Shown here piece after piece: positions 37,762 through 45,416 of a DNA stretch of 64,000 nt. Source of the DNA: Marilutibacter chinensis (GTDB taxonomy: Bacteria; Pseudomonadota; Gammaproteobacteria; Xanthomonadales; Xanthomonadaceae); NCBI RefSeq assembly GCF_021725675.1, contig NZ_JAKJPO010000005.1:1-64000 (forward strand), in the 5' to 3' direction. The number at the start of each line of letters is the position of its first letter. The stretch's first letter is position 1. The position numbers and the translations under genes are program-made. The notes below the pieces were generated by a model, which did no database searches, was not told the origin of the DNA, and worked only from the letters and a program-made list of their open reading frames with translations.

Positions 37762-37835
37762 CCTACGGCCGCTCCACCCGGACCTGGAGCCCTACGCTCT
37801 CCCCAGTCCCCAGCCCTCGCCCAGCCCTCAAGCAA

Positions 37836-38888
37836 ATGAAAGTCCTAGGCATCGAAACCAGCTGCGATGAAACCGGTGTGGCGGTGTACGACACCGACGC
37901 CGGTCTGCGCGCGCACGCCCTGTACAGCCAGATCGACCTGCATGCCGAGTACGGCGGGGTGGTGCCCGAGCTGGCCAGCCGCGACCACGTCCGCAAGTTG
38001 CTGCCGCTGATCCGCCAGACCCTGGCCGAGGCCGGCCTGGAGGTTGGCGAACTGGACGGGGTCGCCTACACCGCCGGTCCGGGGCTGGTCGGGGCGCTGC
38101 TGGTCGGCGCCGGCGTGGCGCGCGCGCTGGCCTGGGCGCTGGAGGTGCCGGCGATCGGCGTCCATCACATGGAGGGACATCTGCTGGCGCCGCTGCTGGA
38201 GGACGACCCGGCCGGGCGGCCGCAGCCGCCGTTCGTGGCCCTGCTGGTGTCGGGCGGGCATACCCAGCTGATCCACGTCGAGGCGATCGGCCGTTATCGC
38301 CTGCTCGGCGAGACGCTCGACGATGCCGCCGGCGAAGCCTTCGACAAGACCGCCAAGCTGATGGGGCTGCCGTATCCGGGCGGGCCGCAGCTGGCGGCGC
38401 TGGCCGAACAGGGCCGTGCGGGCGTATTCAGGTTCGCCCGGCCGATGACCGACCGGCCCGGCCTGGATTTCAGCTTCAGCGGTCTGAAGACCCAGGTGCT
38501 GCTGGCCTGGCAGGGCAGCGACCAGTCCGATGAGACCCGTGCCGACATCGCCCGCGGTTTCGAGGACGCGGTGGTCGACACCCTGGCGATCAAGTGCGCG
38601 CGCGCGCTGGATGCGGCCGGCGGCGATACCCCGGCATGCGACACGCTCGTCGTCGCCGGTGGCGTCGGCGCCAACAAGCGGCTGCGCGCGAAGCTGCAGG
38701 CGATGGCCGAGCAGCGCGGCGGCCGGGTCGGGTTTCCACGCCCCGCGTTCTGCACCGACAACGGCGCGATGATCGCGTTCGCCGGTGCGCTGCGACTGCA
38801 GGCCGGCCAGCACGACGATGCCTCGGTGCGGGTGACCCCGCGCTGGGACATGGCGTCTTTGGAGCCAGTGGTGAGCGAAAAGAAGTGA
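37836..38888 (+). CDS. tsaD: tRNA threonylcarbamoyladenosine (t6A37) synthesis protein TsaD
   Basis: A 350-residue ASKHA-fold enzyme that transfers the threonylcarbamoyl group to A37 of ANN-decoding tRNAs, working with TsaB and TsaE. The start [19 protein letters not shown] is typical. Iron ligands His111 and His115 (VHHMEGH), ATP-binding SGGHTQL, and CTDNGAMIA are all present. It is divergent from rpsU, the common arrangement in gammaproteobacteria. The last codons form part of an inverted repeat described separately. Confidence 0.96.
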   Translation: MKVLGIETSCDETGVAVYDTDAGLRAHALYSQIDLHAEYGGVVPELASRDHVRKLLPLIRQTLAEAGLEVGELDGVAYTAGPGLVGALLVGAGVARALAWALEVPAIGVHHMEGHLLAPLLEDDPAGRPQPPFVALLVSGGHTQLIHVEAIGRYRLLGETLDDAAGEAFDKTAKLMGLPYPGGPQLAALAEQGRAGVFRFARPMTDRPGLDFSFSGLKTQVLLAWQGSDQSDETRADIARGFEDAVVDTLAIKCARALDAAGGDTPACDTLVVAGGVGANKRLRAKLQAMAEQRGGRVGFPRPAFCTDNGAMIAFAGALRLQAGQHDDASVRVTPRWDMASLEPVVSEKK

Positions 38889-39007
38889 GGAGTGAGAAAA
38901 GGCAAAGGACCATGGACATCTGCTGGATCGAAGCCGCTACCGCCATGACAATCCCTCCTTCGGCCCCCGAGCTCTTCTCCCACTTCTCACTCCTCCGCTC
39001 TCACTTC
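38882..39007. repeat. Long-range purine/pyrimidine inverted repeat in the tsaD-folB spacer
   Basis: GAGGAGTGAGAA (38887-38898) is the exact inverse of TTCTCACTCCTC (38984-38995), and the flanking GAAGTGA (38882-38888) matches TCACTTC (39001-39007). The left arm covers the tsaD stop codon. The 85 bases between hold no gene. Confidence 0.7.
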
Positions 39008-39021
39008 TGACTTTTCCCCTC

Positions 39022-39405
39022 ATGGACCACGTTTTCATCGAAGGCCTCGAGATCGACGCCCTGATCGGCATCTACGACTGGGAGCGTCGCGTCCGCCAGC
39101 CGCTGGTGTTCGACATCGAGATGGCGTTCGACAACCGGGTGCCGGCGGCGACCGACGACATCGCCGACACGCTGAACTACAAGGCGGTCAGCAAGCGCGT
39201 GATCGCCTACGTGCAGGCCTCGGAGTTCGGCCTGGTCGAGACGCTCGCCGAGCGGGTCGCGCAGATCATCCTCGACGAGTTCGGCGTGCGTCGCCTGCGG
39301 CTCAGGCTGAGCAAGCCCGGAGCGGTGCGTGGCGCGCGTGCGGTCGGCGTGGTCATCGAACGTTCGCGGCCGGACGATACCGTCGCCGCTCCGGCGTCCG
39401 ACTGA
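39022..39405 (+). CDS. folB: Dihydroneopterin aldolase
   Basis: A 127-residue enzyme that cleaves dihydroneopterin to 6-hydroxymethyl-dihydropterin in folate synthesis; it acts as an octamer. IEGLEIDALIGIYDWERRVR carries the conserved Glu, and LRLSKPGAVRGARAVGVVIE carries the catalytic Lys. The next step (FolK) is encoded 1.6 kb downstream. The C-terminal ten residues are extra and low in complexity. Confidence 0.93.
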   Translation: MDHVFIEGLEIDALIGIYDWERRVRQPLVFDIEMAFDNRVPAATDDIADTLNYKAVSKRVIAYVQASEFGLVETLAERVAQIILDEFGVRRLRLRLSKPGAVRGARAVGVVIERSRPDDTVAAPASD

Positions 39406-39686
39406 ATCGTGGAGGTCCGCGTCACCGGTGCGGGGGTTGAACCGGGGCCCCGTGCGCCTACCCTTGGGGGACTCTGAACGACTTCCTCCCCCGGTCGCAT
39501 CCGGGGACGAGGGCCGAGGTGACGGGAGCGCCGCAGGCGCGAGTGCCGTGGCCGTTGTCCTTCGATGGCTTGAAGGACTACGGCAGAGCCCCATCGCTCC
39601 GGTCCTCTCCCCAACGACGATGGCGTTGGGGAAGGGAATGGATCAGGGCATCCTTGGGATCCGACCAGCCTGGAACACCAGAACAC
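39406..39686. other. 281-bp spacer with stem-loops before the MscS gene
   Basis: No gene is visible. TCCCCAACG (39608-39616) pairs perfectly with CGTTGGGGA (39624-39632) around a seven-base loop, and CCCCCGG (39489-39495) faces CCGGGG (39502-39507). Such GC hairpins without T tracts are common in Xanthomonad spacers. One could end the folB transcript. Confidence 0.5.
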
Positions 39687-40964
39687 GTGCAACCCGAATC
39701 GATCAAAGCCCAGCTCGAGGCGCTCGCCGCACAGTCCGACGGCATGAACTGGACCGTGACCCTGGGCGTGCTGGCCGGCCTGGCGGTGCTGGCCGCGCTG
39801 GTGGACTGGCTGACCGCGCGCATCGGCCGCCCGCTGCTGACCCGTGCGGTACGGGCGAGTCCGACCCGGATCGACGACGCCCTGCTCGCGCACGGGGTGA
39901 TCAGGCAGGTTTCGCACATCGCGCCCGCGCTGGTGATCCATTTCGGCATCGGCCTGGTGCCGAACCTGCACGAGACGCTGGCGATGGTGATCGGCAAGGC
40001 CGCGCTCGCGTACATCGTGCTGGTGGTGGCGATCGCGGTCAGTGCGTTCCTGTCGGCGCTCAACGACCTCTACGAACGGCGCCCGGCCGCCCGCAACCGG
40101 CCGATCAAGGGCTACATCCAGCTCGGCAAGATCATCGCCTACGCGGTCGCGCTGATCGGCATCGTCGCGGTGCTGATCGGCAAGTCGCCGCTGGTGCTGC
40201 TCGGCGGCCTGGGCGCGTTCGCCGCGGTGCTGCTGCTGGTGTTCAAGGACACCATCCTGTCGCTGGTCGCCAGCGTGCAGATCGCGTCCAACGACATGGT
40301 CCGGGTCGGCGACTGGATCGAGATGCCGTCGCTGGGCGTGGACGGCGACGTGATCGACATCGCCCTGCACACGATCAAGGTGCAGAACTTCGACAAGACG
40401 ATCGTGACGGTGCCGACCCACCGGTTGATCGAGGACAGCGTCAAGAACTGGCGCGGGATGAGCGACTCCGGCGGGCGCCGGATCAAGCGCGCGATGTTCG
40501 TCGACCAGGGCAGCATCGGCTTTCTCGATGACGCGACGCGCGCGAAGCTGGGCCGGTTCGCGCTGCTGCAGTCGCACTTCCGGCGCAAGAAGGCCGAACT
40601 CGACGAGTGGAACGCGCAGGCCCCCGAGCGCGGCGCCGAACCGGTCAATGCGCGCCGTCTGACCAACATCGGCTGCTTCCGTGCCTACGTCACCGCCTAC
40701 CTGGAATCGCATCCGAAGGTGGACCACGGCAAGACCCTGATGGTGCGCCAGCTCGCGCCGGGATCGACGGGACTGCCGCTGGAGGTCTACTGCTTCGCCG
40801 CGACCACCGAATGGGGCGCGTACGAGGGCATCCAGGCGGACATCTTCGACCACCTGCTGGCGATCCTGCCGGAGTTCGGATTGCGGCTGTTCCAACAGCC
40901 CGGCGGCGGCGACGTGCTGGCCGGCATCGCGGCGCTGCGGGCCCGCTCCGAGGCGTCCGCATGA
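39687..40964 (+). CDS. MscS-family mechanosensitive ion channel (YbdG-like)
   Basis: A 425-residue inner-membrane channel that opens on osmotic downshock. About five transmembrane helices (25-185) end in the pore-lining helix and the MscS beta domain (LVLLGGLGAFAAVLLLVFKD, NDMVRVGDWIEMPSLGVDGD, with FDKTIVTVPTHRL). A long C-terminal cytosolic part follows. Length and layout match E. coli YbdG more than small MscS. I chose GTG at 39687; an ATG at 39744 would trim 19 residues. Its stop overlaps the folK start by four bases. Confidence 0.87.
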   Translation: MQPESIKAQLEALAAQSDGMNWTVTLGVLAGLAVLAALVDWLTARIGRPLLTRAVRASPTRIDDALLAHGVIRQVSHIAPALVIHFGIGLVPNLHETLAMVIGKAALAYIVLVVAIAVSAFLSALNDLYERRPAARNRPIKGYIQLGKIIAYAVALIGIVAVLIGKSPLVLLGGLGAFAAVLLLVFKDTILSLVASVQIASNDMVRVGDWIEMPSLGVDGDVIDIALHTIKVQNFDKTIVTVPTHRLIEDSVKNWRGMSDSGGRRIKRAMFVDQGSIGFLDDATRAKLGRFALLQSHFRRKKAELDEWNAQAPERGAEPVNARRLTNIGCFRAYVTAYLESHPKVDHGKTLMVRQLAPGSTGLPLEVYCFAATTEWGAYEGIQADIFDHLLAILPEFGLRLFQQPGGGDVLAGIAALRARSEASA

Positions 40965-41458
40965 GCCGCCCGCGGGTCAGCCGCGCGTACCTGAGCCTGG
41001 GCAGCAACCTCGACCCGGAGGCGAACCTGGCCAGCGGCATCGACGCGTTGCGTGAGCAGTTCGGCGAGATCGTGCTGTCGCCGGTCTACCGCACCGCCGC
41101 GGTCGGCTTCGACGGCGCCGACTTCCTCAACGCGGCGGCGGTGATCGAGACCGGGATGGATCCGTATTCGCTCAACGCCTGGTTGCACGCGCTGGAGGAC
41201 GCGCATGGCCGCGACCGCAGTGGTCCGCGGTTCGGCAATCGCACCCTCGACATCGACATCGTGCTGTTCGACGATCGCGTGCTGCAGGGCGCCGGCAACC
41301 TGCACATTCCGCGGCCGGAGCTGAAGCATGCGTTCGTGCTGCGTCCGCTGGCGGAGATCGCGCCGGACGTGGTGGTGCCCGGAGACGGGCGCACGCTGGC
41401 GCAGATCTGGGCCGGCCACCCCGATCGCGAGCAGGCGATGGAGACGGTCGCGCTGTAG
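40961..41458 (+). CDS. folK: 2-amino-4-hydroxy-6-hydroxymethyldihydropteridine pyrophosphokinase
   Basis: A 165-residue folate enzyme that transfers pyrophosphate from ATP to the pterin made by FolB. AYLSLGSNLDPEANL, FGNRTLDIDIVLFDD and IPRPELKHAFVLRPLAEIAP are the signature blocks with the Mg-binding Asp pair. The start (ATGA) overlaps the MscS stop, so the two are translated together, an odd pairing in function. Confidence 0.95.
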   Translation: MSRPRVSRAYLSLGSNLDPEANLASGIDALREQFGEIVLSPVYRTAAVGFDGADFLNAAAVIETGMDPYSLNAWLHALEDAHGRDRSGPRFGNRTLDIDIVLFDDRVLQGAGNLHIPRPELKHAFVLRPLAEIAPDVVVPGDGRTLAQIWAGHPDREQAMETVAL

Positions 41459-41702
41459 CCGCGTCGCCCCACCGATCCGCGGCCGATCGACATCCGCGGG
41501 CGTGATCACCCGGTGCGCGCTCACGCCGCGGGCCAGCGGCCGACGGGCGAGGGCAGCGACCGGGCTCCCGGCCTCGCGACGGCCGCGTGGCGCCGTGCGC
41601 ACCGCCGCCCGGACGCCGGCGATCGGCCGCTCCTTCATCCGTCATCGGGAACGGGCATAATCGGCGCCAAGGGGGGATCCTTGCGGAGAGGATCTCAGGC
41701 TC

Positions 41703-42533
41703 ATGTTCGAAAAGTTCAAGCGCAGTTGGGCGCTGGTGAAGGCCAGCGCGTCGGTGTTGCGCTCCGACAAGGAATTGATGCTGTTCCCGCTGGTCTCGGC
41801 CGCGGCCACGCTGCTGGTGCTGGCGACCTTCGCGATCCCGACCTTCGCGTTCCGCATCTTCGAGAACGGCGTCGGCGCGATCGGCGCGGTGTGGGCGTTC
41901 GTGTTCTATTTCTGCCAGTACACCGTGATCATCTTCTTCAACTGCGCCCTGGTCGGTGCGGCGCTGATCCGGCTCGAGGGCGGCGATCCGACCCTGTCGG
42001 ACGGGCTGCACGCGGCGAAGTCGCGGCTCGGCGCAATCCTCGGCTATGCCGCGATAGCGGCCACCGTCGGCATGCTGCTCAACGCGATGAAGGGCCGCGA
42101 CAACAATTTCATCGTCAGGCTGATCGGCAGCGGCCTGGGCATGATGTGGACGCTGGCGACCTTCCTGGTCGTGCCGGTGCTGGTCAGCACCGACGTCGGT
42201 CCGGTCGACGCGCTCAAGAGCAGCGTCAACCTGCTGAAGCGGACCTGGGGCGAGAACGCGATCGGCCAGATCGGGATCGGCACCGCGTTCGGCCTGATCA
42301 CCGTCGTGGTGGTCCTGGTCGGAGTCGGCTGCGCTTTCGTCGCCGCGCAGGCGTCGACCGGACTGGCGGTCGCGGTCGGCGTGCTGTTCGTGATCGGCGT
42401 GCTGCTGCTGGGCATCTACCAGTCCGCGCTCAGCGGCGTGTACTCGGCCGCGCTGTACCAGTACGTGACCCGCGGCGAGACGCCCGCCGGGTTCGAGGAC
42501 GTGCCGCTGGCGCAGGCGTTCGCGGCCAAGTGA
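41703..42533 (+). CDS. DUF6159-like multi-pass membrane protein
   Basis: A 276-residue protein with about six transmembrane helices and no known function. FKRSWALVKASASVLRSDKE at the N-terminus, the repeated Gly/Ala/Val helices and the end GVYSAALYQYVTRGE match what I recall of the DUF6159 family. Gram-negative members resemble generic YIP-like integral proteins. A -10-like CATAAT (41656-41661) stands 40 bases upstream. It is flanked by folK and a REP-like palindrome and looks monocistronic. Confidence 0.75.
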   Translation: MFEKFKRSWALVKASASVLRSDKELMLFPLVSAAATLLVLATFAIPTFAFRIFENGVGAIGAVWAFVFYFCQYTVIIFFNCALVGAALIRLEGGDPTLSDGLHAAKSRLGAILGYAAIAATVGMLLNAMKGRDNNFIVRLIGSGLGMMWTLATFLVVPVLVSTDVGPVDALKSSVNLLKRTWGENAIGQIGIGTAFGLITVVVVLVGVGCAFVAAQASTGLAVAVGVLFVIGVLLLGIYQSALSGVYSAALYQYVTRGETPAGFEDVPLAQAFAAK

Positions 42534-42565
42534 TCGCACGGTCCATGCGCGTGACCTGATCGCCG

Positions 42566-42637
42566 CCGTAGGAGCGGCGTAAGCCGCGATGGAGCCTTCA
42601 TGGGAAAGCCTCATCGCGGCTTACGCCGCTCCTACGG
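42566..42637. repeat. REP-like palindrome, copy 2
   Basis: Two perfect 26-base inverted arms (42566-42591 and 42612-42637; core GGAGCGGCGTAAGCCGCGAT) flank a 20-base centre. It sits between the convergent DUF6159 and pteridine reductase genes, so it may also end both transcripts. It is the longest of three copies in the window. Confidence 0.88.
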
Positions 42638-42680
42638 GTTTTGCATGAGTGGGCTTATGCGATGGGATTCGCGAGAACCG

Positions 42681-43442
42681 TCAGACCGACAGCATCCGTC
42701 CGCCGTCCAGGTGCAGTACCTGGCCGGTGCTGTAGCGGGCATCCACCAGCAGCCAGCGCACCGCTTCGGCGACCTCCTCCGGCGTGCCGGTGCGCCCCAG
42801 CGGCGTGCGTTCGAGCATCTGCGCCTGCTTGGCGCTGCAGCCGTCGCCGCTGATCCCGCTGCCGTTGGGTTCGGGCCACAGGATCGCCCCCGGTGCGACC
42901 GCATTGACCCGCACCTGCGGCGCCAGTTCCAGCGCCAGCGACCGGGTCATCGCCAGCAGTGCGGCCTTGGCCATGCAGTACACGGTGTGTTCGCGCAGCG
43001 GGCGCTCGGCGTAGAGATCGGTGAGATTGACGATCGCGCCGCCGGCGTGGCGCAGGTGAGGCGCGGCGGCCTGGGCGAGGAAGAACGGCGCATGCGCGTT
43101 GCTGGCGAACAGCCGCTGCCACTGCGCCGGGGTGGTGTCGCCGATCGGCGTGGGTTCGAAGGTCGAGGCGTTGTTGACCAGCGCATCGAGGCGGCCGAAG
43201 CGGCCGACGGTCAGCGCGACCAGTTCGGGCAGGCGGTCGAATTCGGCCAGGTCGGCCTGCAACAGCAGCACGCTGCCGGCGCGTGCGGTTTCCAGCTCGG
43301 CCGCCAGTGTCTGCGCAGCATCCGCCGAGCCCCGGTAATGCAGGGCGATGTCGTGCCCGGCCGCATGCAGGCGACGGACGATCGCGGCGCCGATGCGGCG
43401 GGCTGCGCCGGTGACGAGGGCAACGGAACGGGTCTCGGGCAT
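42681..43442 (-). CDS. Pteridine reductase (FolM-like short-chain dehydrogenase)
   Basis: A 253-residue NADPH-dependent SDR. TGAARRIGAAIVRRLH is the pteridine-reductase form of the cofactor loop (Arg-Arg after TGAA). VNNAS, YAERPLREHTVYCMAKAAL (catalytic Tyr-xxx-Lys) and NAVAPGAILWPE follow. Its relatives FolM and PTR1 reduce dihydrobiopterin or dihydrofolate, which fits its place near folB and folK. The exact pterin reduced is not shown. It is divergent from the MidA gene. Confidence 0.9.
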   Translation of the reverse strand: MPETRSVALVTGAARRIGAAIVRRLHAAGHDIALHYRGSADAAQTLAAELETARAGSVLLLQADLAEFDRLPELVALTVGRFGRLDALVNNASTFEPTPIGDTTPAQWQRLFASNAHAPFFLAQAAAPHLRHAGGAIVNLTDLYAERPLREHTVYCMAKAALLAMTRSLALELAPQVRVNAVAPGAILWPEPNGSGISGDGCSAKQAQMLERTPLGRTGTPEEVAEAVRWLLVDARYSTGQVLHLDGGRMLSV

Positions 43443-43524
43443 TGCGGAGGTCGCGGAGGGGATCGCGTCGAGCGTAGCGAGTGAGCGCTTCACCGCCAAC
43501 CGCCCGGCCGTCTGCCCTCGGCCC

Positions 43525-43533
43525 TGCGATAAT
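43525..43533 (+). promoter_or_regulatory. Extended -10 element at the MidA start
   Basis: TGCGATAAT (43525-43533) is an extended -10 with no -35 in view. A start point six to seven bases later falls on the ATG at 43540, implying a leaderless mRNA. Confidence 0.5.
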
Positions 43534-43539
43534 GCGCCG

Positions 43540-44733
43540 ATGACATCGCTTCCGCCTCCCGATCCCGACGCGCTCGCCCACAGCGACCGCCTTGCCGCAC
43601 ACATCCGCGCCGAGATCCAGGCCGCCGCCGGCGCCGCGATTCCGTTCTCGCGTTTCATGGAACTGGCGCTGTATGCGCCTGGACTGGGCTACTACAGCGC
43701 CGGCGCGAGCAAGTTCGGCGAGGAAGGCGACTTCGTCACCGCACCCGAGCTGGGACCGGTGTTCGCCGCCTGCTGCGCCGAGGCGCTGGCGCCGGTGATG
43801 CAGCAGATCGGCCCGGAGGGGCTGTTCCTGGAGCTGGGCGGCGGTACCGGCGCGTTCGCCGAGGTCGTGCTGAAACGGCTGACCGAGCTGGACGCGTTGC
43901 CCGACCGTTACGCGATCCTCGAGCCCAGCGCGCAGCTGCGCGAGCGCCAGCGCGAACGGCTGCAGCGGCGCCTGCCGCCTCCGCTGTTCGACCTGGTCGA
44001 ATGGGTGGATGGACCCTTTCCGCACGACTGGCAAGGCGTGCTGTTCGCCAACGAGGTGATCGACGCGCTGCCGACTCCGCGCTTCGCGATCGTCGACGGC
44101 GAAGTGCACGAGGAGTTCGTGGTGATCGACGAGGTGGGCGATGGCCGCGGCTTCGCCCGCATCACCCGCCCGGCCGACGCCTTCCTCACCAGCGCGGTGC
44201 GTCACATCGAGCAGCGGCTCGAACGCCGCTTGCCGGACGGCTACCGCGCCGAACTGCTGCCGCAGCTGCCGTACTGGATCCAGGCGGTGTCCGGCGGGAT
44301 GAAGCGCGGCGCGATGCTGTTCGTCGACTACGGTTATCCGCGCGGCGAGTACTACCTGCCCGAGCGCAGCGACGGCACCCTGCGCGCGTTCTATCGCCAG
44401 CACATGCATGCCGACCCGCTGCTGTGGCCGGGGCTGCAGGACATCACCGCGTCGGTCGATTTCACCGCGCTGGCCGAGGCCGGCATCGGTGCCGGCTTCG
44501 ACTTCGCCGGTTATTGCTCGCAGGCCAGCTTCCTGATGGGCAACGGCCTGGCCGGGGTGCTGGAGCGGATCGAGCGTATCGCCGACGAGGGCGAGCGCCT
44601 GCGCCGCACCGAGGAGGTGAAGAAGCTGACCCTGCCCAGCGCAATGGGCGAACGCTTCCAGGCGATGGGCTTCGAGAAGGACGTCGAGTTCGGAACCGCC
44701 TTCCTCGCCGGCGACCTGAGCTTCCGGCTGTGA
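43540..44733 (+). CDS. MidA/NDUFAF7-type SAM-dependent methyltransferase
   Basis: A 397-residue class I methyltransferase of the COG1565/DUF185 family. FMELALYAPGLGYYSAGASK and GDFVTAPELGPVFAACCAEAL at the N-terminus and the SAM-binding LELGGGTGAFAEVVL (about 94-108) are hallmark motifs, followed by FANEVIDALPTPRF. The eukaryotic homologue methylates an arginine of complex I subunit NDUFS2; whether the bacterial protein does this is unknown. The ATG directly follows a -10 element. The next gene begins 20 bases after the stop, or overlaps it if a GTG is used. Confidence 0.92.
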   Translation: MTSLPPPDPDALAHSDRLAAHIRAEIQAAAGAAIPFSRFMELALYAPGLGYYSAGASKFGEEGDFVTAPELGPVFAACCAEALAPVMQQIGPEGLFLELGGGTGAFAEVVLKRLTELDALPDRYAILEPSAQLRERQRERLQRRLPPPLFDLVEWVDGPFPHDWQGVLFANEVIDALPTPRFAIVDGEVHEEFVVIDEVGDGRGFARITRPADAFLTSAVRHIEQRLERRLPDGYRAELLPQLPYWIQAVSGGMKRGAMLFVDYGYPRGEYYLPERSDGTLRAFYRQHMHADPLLWPGLQDITASVDFTALAEAGIGAGFDFAGYCSQASFLMGNGLAGVLERIERIADEGERLRRTEEVKKLTLPSAMGERFQAMGFEKDVEFGTAFLAGDLSFRL

Positions 44734-44753
44734 GCCGGGAAGAGTCGCCCGCG

Positions 44754-45140
44754 ATGCGCGGATTCCGCCGGCCCGCGCTGTGGCTGGCGGCCTGGTCGAT
44801 GCTGGTCGCGCTGGTGATCGCCGCTTCGCTGCTGCCGGCCCGCGAGCTGCCACCGGCGCCATTCGACGGCATCGACAAGCTCGAACATTTCCTCGCTTAC
44901 GCGGTCCTCGCCGCCGGCGCGGTCATGCTGTTCGCGCGCCGCGGAGTGCAACTGCTGCTGGCGCTTGCGCTGGTCGCACTGGGGATCGGACTGGAATTCG
45001 CCCAGGGCGCGCTGACCGCCTCGCGCCAGGCCGATGGCCTCGACGCGCTGGCCAACACACTCGGGGTGCTGGTCGGCTGGAGCCTGGGCTGGACACCGGC
45101 CCGGCTGTGGCTGCTCGGCCTGGACGCACGGCTGCCGTAG
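44754..45140 (+). CDS. VanZ-like family membrane protein
   Basis: A 128-residue protein with four hydrophobic segments. DKLEHFLAYAVLAAGAVMLF and GLEFAQGALTASRQADGLDA are the two conserved VanZ-like blocks, with His and Glu in the membrane. VanZ itself gives teicoplanin resistance in enterococci, but most members have no known role. I used the ATG at 44754 with GGGAAGAG ahead. The GTG at 44730 overlapping the MidA stop is an alternative start. It appears to share the MidA transcript. Confidence 0.8.
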   Translation: MRGFRRPALWLAAWSMLVALVIAASLLPARELPPAPFDGIDKLEHFLAYAVLAAGAVMLFARRGVQLLLALALVALGIGLEFAQGALTASRQADGLDALANTLGVLVGWSLGWTPARLWLLGLDARLP

Positions 45141-45416
45141 CCCGAGGCTCTCGCACGACGTCGAGGGCGGGCTTTCCGTGAAATCGTTTTCCCGGCAAGT
45201 CCTTGATCTGCCTGCGGTTCGATCCGGCGGAGGCACCGAGTGGCGAACCGGCGGTTGCGCGCTGCAACGAGATCGCAATAACGCGAATGACGTCACAAAG
45301 ACAGATGAAGAAAAGCGATTCGTCTGATTGCGCAAAGGTTAAGAAAGGGTAAATCTCGATCCGGACCGGTCGTGGACGGCCGGTGCCCATCCGCCATCGA
45401 GGAAGGAAATCGAGAC

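Noticed and set aside
45216-45242. A tRNA-like T-arm sequence GGTTCGATCC followed by GGCACCGA
   Set aside because: The T-stem does not pair, no acceptor or anticodon arm can be folded upstream, and the end is not CCA. A chance match.
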